Shown here in pieces: positions 57,396-64,000 of a DNA stretch of 64,000 nucleotides. The notes below the pieces were generated by a model. The model searched no databases and was not told the origin of the DNA. It saw only the letters and a program-made list of their open reading frames with translations. How positions within the stretch are numbered: the stretch's first letter is position 1; each line of letters opens with the position of its first letter. The stretch covers positions 5,800,233 to 5,864,232 of the forward strand of contig RPFO01000079.1 of the NCBI GenBank assembly GCA_009746045.1, read 5' to 3'. Position numbers and translations under genes: made by a program. This stretch comes from Mesostigma viride. Taxonomy: Eukaryota; Streptophyta; Mesostigmatophyceae; Mesostigmatales; Mesostigmataceae.

Positions 57396-58200
57396 GCCAT
57401 ATGCCCCTTCTCAGGGCTATGTGCCACATGTACTCCCAACGGAGTCATGTTCCTAATCAATTAATTAATCAATTAATAGATGCCCCTTCTCAGGGCTATG
57501 TGTTACATATGCTCCCTGTACGGAGTGATGTTATAAGTAAGTAAGTAAGTAAGTACTTGCGTGTCATGCGCAAAGGCATGCCACGGAGTACTATGCTAAT
57601 CTCATTAGAAAAAATAATTACACAAAAGTTTAAAGTGATACTACTATGTTATAATTTAATTTGGTTTTAATGGCGCCCTCGACTCTAGGGGTCTTGTCTA
57701 GCATGAGTAGCATCCTGACCCATACGCCAACATCGCCTGTGCCTCACCATATCCCTCCAATGACCTCAATTCTTTAGATTCCATTTTTGTTAGAAATTAG
57801 TATCCATTTTTGTTAGAAATTAGTATCCTGATTGCATCTTACTACTTACTTTTTATTTGTTTATTAATGTTATTATAATTTAACATTTCTATTCTTTCTT
57901 TCTTTTCCTTTTTCTTTTTATCTACTATTATTTTCTAATTTCTTTGTTCATTTTTCATTTACACTTTCTTACCTTTTCGTTTCAGGTTCCCCTTTGTGTG
58001 TGTGTGTTCTCTTTTTCCTTCTTAGTTTTGTTTTTTTTTCTATAAACCTTTTTGGTTTATTTGTTACCATCTGTCTCCCTCCATGCAGGTCATCCTACGG
58101 ATAGCCACGCGGCTCCCGCAGTCTTCGCGTCTTTCCTCTCAGACAACTACCCTAGTCCTTCGATCCACGACGTTGGATCGCCATGCGTCCAGGAATAGTT
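57396..58200. other. LINE 3'-tail remnants and AT-rich spacer
   Basis: Two copies of GCCCCTTCTCAGGGCTATGT followed by ATTA and AAGT runs (57400-57555), then an AT-rich, pyrimidine-rich stretch (57.8-58.1 kb). No gene seen. Confidence 0.45.
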
Positions 58201-58352
58201 GTCTCACTTAATCATTTCAACGTACACGGCTACACATTTTCATCTCCATTCATCTCCATCGTCCTGAACGAGTCGACAACGCGGATGAGATAACGGCAGG
58301 CTCGAGCTACCATGGTCCGGATTCTCCACATTACTGGCCTGCGCTGGTTGTC
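58201..58352 (-). repeat. Dispersed repeat rep-A, copy C
   Basis: Same orientation as copy A; contains CAGGCTCGAGCTACCATGGT and GCCTGCGCTGGTTGTC. It lies about 115 bp beyond the ceramidase stop codon and may form part of its 3' end. Confidence 0.8.
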
Positions 58353-58467
58353 CAATTGATGCTCTTACCCTGTCATCATAGCTCCGGCAGCCATTTCAGG
58401 CTGCGGGCAAGGCACTTTCCCCAGAACAATTGTCAAGGACCTCACTGAACTCCAAAGAGCCAGCGGA

Positions 58468-58935
58468 TCAAGCACCCGCGACACGAAACATTCTCGACAC
58501 CCCTTGAAAGGCGTGGACGGCGCCCCACAAGTCCTTGGCGGCGCCAAAGTGCCGGATCCGGTACGTCCCTGGCTGCACCCCCTGGGGTATCTCCCAGCTG
58601 ATCTGCGCGATACTCTCTGGTGACAGCAGCCCCTTGGGCCGGCTCCAGTGGAACTTGGTCGTCCAATGGCCATCATCATACACCACCTGCCACTCTTCTT
58701 CTTCTTCTTGCTCCACCCCACCAGCTAGTGCTGGGCCCTCACCATCACCAAACAAGGGCGTTGTCTTCCCCTCCGGAGCGTTCTCTCCACCTTCTTCCCC
58801 GCTTACTGCGTGCACCTCGGTGGCCTGTGCCCTCCTGGCCGCTCCTGTCGGCGCCACCCAGCGCTCCACCGCTAGGAACGTGGGGATGCTTCCTCGCCCG
58901 TTGCGAGGGCAGCCGGTCCAGAACGTGGCTTGCAC
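58468..58935 (-). CDS. ASAH2: Neutral ceramidase last exon (C-terminal domain and stop)
   Basis: 155 codons plus stop TGA at 58470-58468. Starts VQATFWTGCPRN and ends VSRMFRVAGA. An insertion of about 45 residues rich in Glu, Gly and Ala (about 58690-58835) lies between VERW and WQVVYDD and is not usual in the family. Acceptor TTGCAG|GTG. Confidence 0.94.
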   Translation of the reverse strand: MQATFWTGCPRNGRGSIPTFLAVERWVAPTGAARRAQATEVHAVSGEEGGENAPEGKTTPLFGDGEGPALAGGVEQEEEEEWQVVYDDGHWTTKFHWSRPKGLLSPESIAQISWEIPQGVQPGTYRIRHFGAAKDLWGAVHAFQGVSRMFRVAGA

Positions 58936-61900
58936 CTGCAAACCGACAGCATTAGGCATATTGACATCGTTACAACGCCGATCAAAGCAGATAAGATAAA
59001 GGCAGGCTCTAGTTTCCATGCTCCGGATTCTCCAGGTTTCAGGCCTGCACCAAATTCCTCATGGATATACCAACTGCCTCATGGATATATCAGTGCTGGT
59101 TGACTCACTGCGTCACAGTGGATGCACAGTTGGGCGAACCGGGAGAACAATGCAAGCCCATCCCTCAAATGGGCAACCACCCATTATGGAAGGCACGGTT
59201 CTAGACAAGGCCGCGAGCAGGTGGAACTGCAGCCCACACCATGCCATGGCCATGCCCAGGTCCCCACAGGCTCCTATATCTATACCCACACCTGTAACAG
59301 TACCCAATGGTGCCCAGCCCACATCCAATCGGCAGTACTCGAGGCGCGGGCATTACAGGGTGCAGCCAACATGGCCTCCTCATGCGATCAACGTTATTCA
59401 CTTGCAACTGTCACCGTCGCCATGCAGGACTGTCCTAACATAGGTGCCATCTGCAACTCTCACGCATGCCCACTAGAAGTAGTTTCCATACAATGCCCAA
59501 GATCCATGCAATGTGATGCATGTGTTAGATATAGCTTGGTTGTCGACAGGAAGTACGATGCATCGTGAGACGAAAAGCTTCCTCGACACCCCAACGGACA
59601 CAAGGACCTTACAGGAATTTCCTCGCCATGCCAACAGAGATTGAGGACCGCATGGGTCCTTCTAAAAAGCAATACAGGGGCGCAAAGCAAGCAGTAGCAA
59701 GCAGGACTAAATGCAACACAGGGATCGCCTTACAAAGCAAGCAGTAGCAAGCCATAGTTACCGGGTCGCCTGCAGACAAGCGGACTGTGTAGTGGGTTGT
59801 CCCCGGCAAGGCAATAGTGACCACGTACCGTGTCCCCTGGCGCGAAGCTGTCGCGCGACACATCGACCACCACATCGCCAAAGCGCGCCCCAAACGGCGT
59901 CGCGTCCACGATCACCGGCGGGAAGAAGCTGAGCTGCTCATCCAGCAGGTCGGGGGGTGACGGCTCCGGCTCATCCGGCGGTGCGCCCTTGGAGCCTGAA
60001 GCCAGCGAGGTGGCCAGTTTGTGGAACTCTTGCTGGTAGGCGGCCAGGGTGAGCGGGCCAAAGAGCGTGGACGCGCCCTGGTGGTGGGGGAGGAAACGAT
60101 GGGAGTGTGTGGCACTACTGCATTATACTACTTTACATAATGCATCATTATACTACTTTGTAGTATATGATATATCAAAAAGAAAACCAGCGCAGGCCAG
60201 AAATCTGGAGAATCCGGACCATGGTAGCTCGAGCCTGCCGTTATCTTGTCCGCGTTTTCGAGTCGTTCAGGATGATGGAAATGAACGGAGGTGGAAACAT
60301 ACATTTACTATATACCATACATTTATTTATTGCATGCCCACATTGTGAGCCTGAGTTGAGGACTTGCACATGATATAGCGCGACGAGCTGCGGGGGAATG
60401 CCCGTTACGTGTAGAGTAAATAGGGCCTTGCAATCCATGCAAAAGATGCAAGAAGGAATGGGCCAAGTACACATGCGCATGGCCAGGGGGAAGGAAACGC
60501 GGTGGATGGTTTCAGGGGTCCAAGAAGTTGCAGCAGTTCGATTCAAATCTAGAGGCCATGTCTCTGTCCGCATTCCAGGCAATGACAGAACCATGGAATA
60601 TTTCCGGATACACCTTCAAAGAAATCTATCCACAGGCCGCACGCATCATCCGCTGAATTCGGCAGTGCTACCAATCGACCAAAGCAGGCGCTAGGCTGGT
60701 TCGTGCGATTCACTTTAAGTGCACATAAATCTCCTCGACACGTCAGCAGCAGCTCCACGCCCAGGCCAGGACATCATGCTACTAGGCTTCGTGAGGACCA
60801 CCCCCAAGGGTAGAATAGAATTCCTAGTCCTACTAGGAGACCTCATGAGAATTCCTAGTCATACTAGGAGACCTCATGAGAATTCCTAGTCATACTAGGA
60901 GACCTCATGAGAATTCCTAGTCATACTAGGAGACCTCATGAGAATTCCTAGTCATACTACAAGGCCAACCGGCAACACCACACGGAACAACAGAAGGACA
61001 ACCTGCGCGGCTGTTGTGCAAGGGCGGGCGGGCCTCACCTCGTAGCGTTGGACCTGGTACTCCTCCCATGTCGTGACGTACGAAGCATAAGCGTTGGAGA
61101 GTCCTGATATCACCACCACCGTGTCATCCCCAAAGGGGCTGTCAGGCGCGTCGAGCAGCGCACGCCGTATAGTGTCCCTCAGCCGCCGCCCCGCCATCGT
61201 GGTAAACTCTGGTGCACGCCACCAGGGAGCAGCCACGAGGAAAGCAGGGCACATTCCATGACGAGCCGAAAAATATCCCCCTCTGCTTTATATCTTCCTC
61301 TTCTATTATAGAGTGCAACTTCACCATGTCTTAACAGTTAACAGTTCTCCAAAGGTGACAGGCCCAGGGCGCCCTCGCTGATACCATTAAAAGCCTTTCA
61401 TCCATAAATAAAAGGCACTCACAAGGGGCAACCCACACACGCAAAGCCAGCACAGCTGCAATTGGTTAGGGTATTTTGACAACATTAGGCCTGGCAACAC
61501 GAAAAGTACAGGGTGCTGCAGCCATGCAAACATGCTGAGGCCCATGAATAGAACTTAAACCTAGTCCAGGGTATGTAGATAGACAAATATTCTGATTAGA
61601 CAAATATGTGCACCGGTAGGATATATTTGCTTCCACCACCATCATGAGGGTGAAGGCTCCGTGGCTCCCCCATGGGACCAGGTGTATAATTCCTAATCTA
61701 GATTTACTAATGAATGGCATGTGCAGGAGGGACAAATCAGCGACTCGACAGCCAGCTTAAGTCACCACCGCATGTCACCCACACATGACAAGGACTGGGA
61801 CGCGGGAACGGGCCGATTGCTGGTGTGGAGATCCCAACGCCATACCCCAGTACAAAAACTGCCACCACCAGGGTCCCTTATCCGCAAGGGCGAATTGAAC

Positions 61901-63852
61901 CATGGCAAACTGAGCACGCTAACCCACGGAATGCGGCCCGCGTAATGGCGCCAAAGCATCCGCATGCCATCCATGTCCCACCATGTGACTCTCCCCATGG
62001 AGGCGCGTGAATGCATGAGCGTCCCGCCCATCCCTGGCCAAGCTTTGGCTACAACCACTCACCATGCCGCGTCTGCGTGGCTACAACAACTCACCATGCC
62101 GCGTGTGTCGGCGCCATGCTACTGCACCCGGGGACAACCCTTATCACATAGGCGTTGGAATCCTCTGGTCTAGTGCATGCTCGCTTGCAGGGTAGGCGCA
62201 TCCCCACGAAGGGGAACCAGGCGGCCCCAGTGTTACACGGATCGCAAGCATACAATACTGGTTCAGGCCAGCACGAAGCAGACCCTCTACTTAGGGCTTA
62301 ACAGGGGCGGACCCCCCCCCCCAAAAAAAGGCAAGTTTTTATTTGTCCACATCAATATCCAAAATGGCCGTGAAGGCATGGCCAGGAGAGTACCTGCAGG
62401 GACCCCCACGATGACGAGCTGGCCGACCTTGAGCAGCTGCAGGGGGAGGATGGACGGCTGGACCGACAGCAAGGACAGGGAGCAGTGTTGCACCAGCTCG
62501 CCTCCCACCCCCACCCCCCAACAAATTGATGCAGTGGCCAGCCCGCCCCCACCCCACACAGATCACCCAGCAAGCACCAGAATGCCCAGGCGGCGCGAGA
62601 GAACGGAGGATAAGGTACAAGAAGCCGGGCAGCAGGGACATACGAGCAAACACGACCACAAGACACGCATGACAAAAGCACCTGCGCTCTGTTGCTCCGC
62701 AGAATGCCCTGTTGGCCTAGTAGAAATGTGTTATGTAGTAAACATATTTTCTCCCAGGGATGACAGGAAGTGTACTGTAGCTGCAATTAAGAGACAGTGG
62801 CATTGATGTCCACCATGCCCACCATCCACTACACAGCTCTGCCTACGTGATTGACGGTGCATGGTGTGGCGTGATTCCCTTCGAATGTGATGAGGGTGTC
62901 TACTGGCGACGCATGAGCCAGAGACCAATGCCACAAGGAAGGTAGGCAGTGGGGAAGCAGGTAGTGAAACTAGGCAGACCGAGATGAGGTGAAGCTGGGA
63001 ATGACAAGGGAGCGCCAAATGCAAGAAAGGCAACGCCCAAGAAAGGCGCGGCATGCCATGCATGGATTGCGAGTCATACACAGGACCGCATGCGAACGCC
63101 ATACGAAAGGACGCCACCAGGCAGGTTTCTTCGGCGCAACAGGCCAGAGCGTGGCCAACGAGGCAAGTGGCAGGTGCCCCGCTCTGCGGGGTGACAGCTG
63201 TGCGGGGAGAGCCATCGTGGTCTCCCAAAGCCAGGGGCTAGCTTAAACTCCCCATGCACCTGTGGGGGTGGAAGAGTGAAAATGTTGCGCCAACGCGGGA
63301 CCTCCGGGTGTCGTCACCGATCCCTGACGGTAGTCAGCTAGACAGCAACGCCATCTTTGGGAGACTGCCCCAAACATCTCCAAACATCCTCTCCGGTGAT
63401 GCTTCCACGCAATATCAGGCTTTGTAAGGCTTTCACGGAAGCCTCGAAGGCTTTGAAGGAAGTGACTAGGGCGTACTAGGGCACGTTGGCCAACCTGCCG
63501 TCATGGAAGCAGGTGGGCACTTGTCCGCTCCCAGCATGGACAAGATTAGACAAGAGAACTGGCGGGTGGTTTGTCGTGCCAGATAACAAATACAACCACG
63601 AACATTGTGCCGCAAGCATACATAATAGTGAGCACACTACCGCTCTACAAGGCAGACCCTAAGGGCCGCATATTTGTAGCACCTCTCCAGCCAGCTACCT
63701 GCTGTCCGACCGACCCCCTGGCCCACCTGCCACGCGTACGGCGTGTTGATGTTCCCGGTGTCCAGCAGGATGGGTTTGGGCGCGTGGCACGCGCGCTGGT
63801 CCGGTGACGGCGGATGGAGCAAGCTGGACACGAGCGACCAGAAAGGGTTGCC
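58468..63852 (-). CDS. ASAH2: Neutral ceramidase, C-terminal five exons
   Basis: Hydrolyses the amide bond of ceramide to sphingosine and a fatty acid, usually in the secretory pathway or at the cell surface. Proposed join (minus): 63852-63727, 62457-62394, 61208-61039, 60077-59829, 58935-58468, about 359 codons. Signature sequences: CHAPKPILLDTGNINTPYAW, then VGQLVIVGVPA joined to EFTTMAGRRLRD (catalytic-domain end), SYVTTWEEYQVQRYEGASTL, VIVDATPFGARFGDVV, and the C-terminal beta-sandwich with VYDDGHWTTKFHWSRP and GTYRIRHFGAAKDL. It matches plant and animal neutral ceramidases closely. The zinc-site and nucleophile region lies in upstream exons outside the window. Confidence 0.95.
58936..59828 (-). 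other. Ceramidase intron with a decayed rep-A fragment
   Basis: 58,980-59,055 resembles rep-A (AGGCAGGCTCTAGTTTCCAT, CTCCGGATTCTCC, GGCCTGC). 59,685-59,760 holds a duplicated GCAAAGCAAGCAGTAGCAAG. Nothing else recognised. Confidence 0.55.
59829..60077 (-). CDS. ASAH2: Neutral ceramidase exon (GASTLFGPLTL block)
   Basis: 83 codons from GASTLFGPLTLAAYQQEF to DSFAPGDT, covering the linker to the C-terminal domain. Acceptor CACCAG|GGC, donor ACG|GTACGT, phase 0. Confidence 0.93.
60161..60300 (+). repeat. Dispersed repeat rep-A, copy D (ceramidase intron)
   Basis: ATATATCAAAAAGAAAACCA, then AGCGCAGGCCAGAAATCTGG and ACCATGGTAGCTCGAGCCTG, as in copy B. Weak similarity may continue to about 60.55 kb. 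Confidence 0.82.
60815..60956. repeat. 31-bp tandem repeat, about 4.5 copies (ceramidase intron)
   Basis: Unit GAGAATTCCTAGTCATACTA then GGAGACCTCAT. Each unit contains the imperfect palindrome TCCTAGTCATACTAGGA. It ends about 80 bases from the next exon's donor. Confidence 0.92.
61039..61208 (-). CDS. ASAH2: Neutral ceramidase exon (EFTTMAGRRLR block)
   Basis: 170 nt. Completes the split Glu codon, then FTTMAGRRLRDTIRRAL and VVVISGLSNAYASYVTTWEE. Acceptor CACCAG|AGT, donor GAG|GTGAGG. Confidence 0.93.
61209..62393 (-). other. Ceramidase intron, no recognised gene
   Basis: Contains a GAAGGCTCCGTGGCTCCCCC hairpin-like motif near 61650, also seen at 55.23 kb, and a short duplication with CAACTCACCATGCCGCGT (62,055-62,110). 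Nothing else noted. Confidence 0.45.
62394..62457 (-). CDS. ASAH2: Neutral ceramidase exon (PSILPLQLLKVGQL block)
   Basis: A 64-nt exon, PSILPLQLLKVGQLVIVGVP plus a split Glu codon. Acceptor GTCCAG|CCG, donor GCAG|GTACTC, phase 1. The next exon completes EFTTM. Confidence 0.9.
62458..63726 (-). other. Ceramidase intron, no recognised element
   Basis: 1.27 kb without tandem arrays or mobile-element ends; open frames are short and carry no family motif. Confidence 0.45.
63727..63852 (-). CDS. ASAH2: Neutral ceramidase exon (CHAPKPILLDTG block)
   Basis: 42 codons from GNPFWSLVSSLL to NTPYAWQ. Acceptor CCGCAG|GGC, donor CAG|GTGGGC, phase 0. The bases 63853-64000 to the window edge appear intronic. 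Confidence 0.9.
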
Positions 63853-64000
63853 CTGCGGAGGTATGAGCATGGACGCAAGCATAAGGCGACGCGGTGCCAC
63901 ATGCAGGGTACCACATGTGAGGACTGCCTTCCATGACTGCTTCGTGTCACCTTCCCGCCCCTTGACATTGCCGAGCCTTTACCATACCCTGTTGAACAGC

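Overview
This is nuclear DNA of a flagellated eukaryote. It holds two intron-rich genes on the minus strand, separated by about 29 kb of nested mobile elements. The left gene encodes an axonemal dynein heavy chain, so the organism builds a motile cilium. The high GC content, GT-AG introns full of minisatellites, a plant-like neutral ceramidase and the mix of retroelements suggest a green or other unicellular alga. That assignment is inference; no marker gene for the species is present.

Region 1 (1-28,558, minus strand) is the 5' part of an outer-arm beta-type dynein heavy chain (DNAH9/11/17 group). I could assemble 17 exons from the start codon at 28,558 to the AAA3 module at the left edge. 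They give about 3,200 codons covering tail, linker, AAA1, AAA2 and the start of AAA3. Every junction joins conserved family sequence without a frame break. Fourteen of the 16 internal introns are phase 0. The introns carry large tandem arrays with units of 4 to 55 bp. In at least seven introns the bases after the donor site are serial, decayed copies of the end of the preceding exon together with its donor. I regard this as the most unusual feature of the gene.

Region 2 (28,559-58,467) is a transposon cluster. It contains: tiny retroposed inserts with (AAC)n tails and target duplications; a non-coding inverted-repeat structure of about 5.4 kb with poly-G/poly-C arms; a non-LTR retrotransposon (minus, 38.0-41.85 kb) with an N-terminal RING-H2 finger, C2H2-like fingers, reverse transcriptase, a CCHC knuckle and a restriction-like endonuclease; two copies of a LINE ORF1-type element; a dispersed repeat here called rep-A; and a 7.58-kb DNA transposon (46,192-53,773). 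The DNA transposon has 25-bp perfect terminal inverted repeats, a 5-bp target duplication, mirror-image subterminal arrays of an 8-bp motif and a DUF7869-like gene. It is inserted in the second ORF1 copy. A 5'-truncated LINE (56,012-57,332) with an 11-bp target duplication sits inside a rep-A copy, and the matching empty site is in the other rep-A copy at 43.6 kb.

Region 3 (58,468-64,000, minus strand) is the 3' part of a neutral ceramidase gene. Five exons encode the end of the catalytic domain and the C-terminal immunoglobulin-like domain. Its introns hold further rep-A fragments. The N-terminal part lies beyond the right edge.

All boundaries come from reading the sequence and from recalled family conservation. 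No search or alignment program was run.
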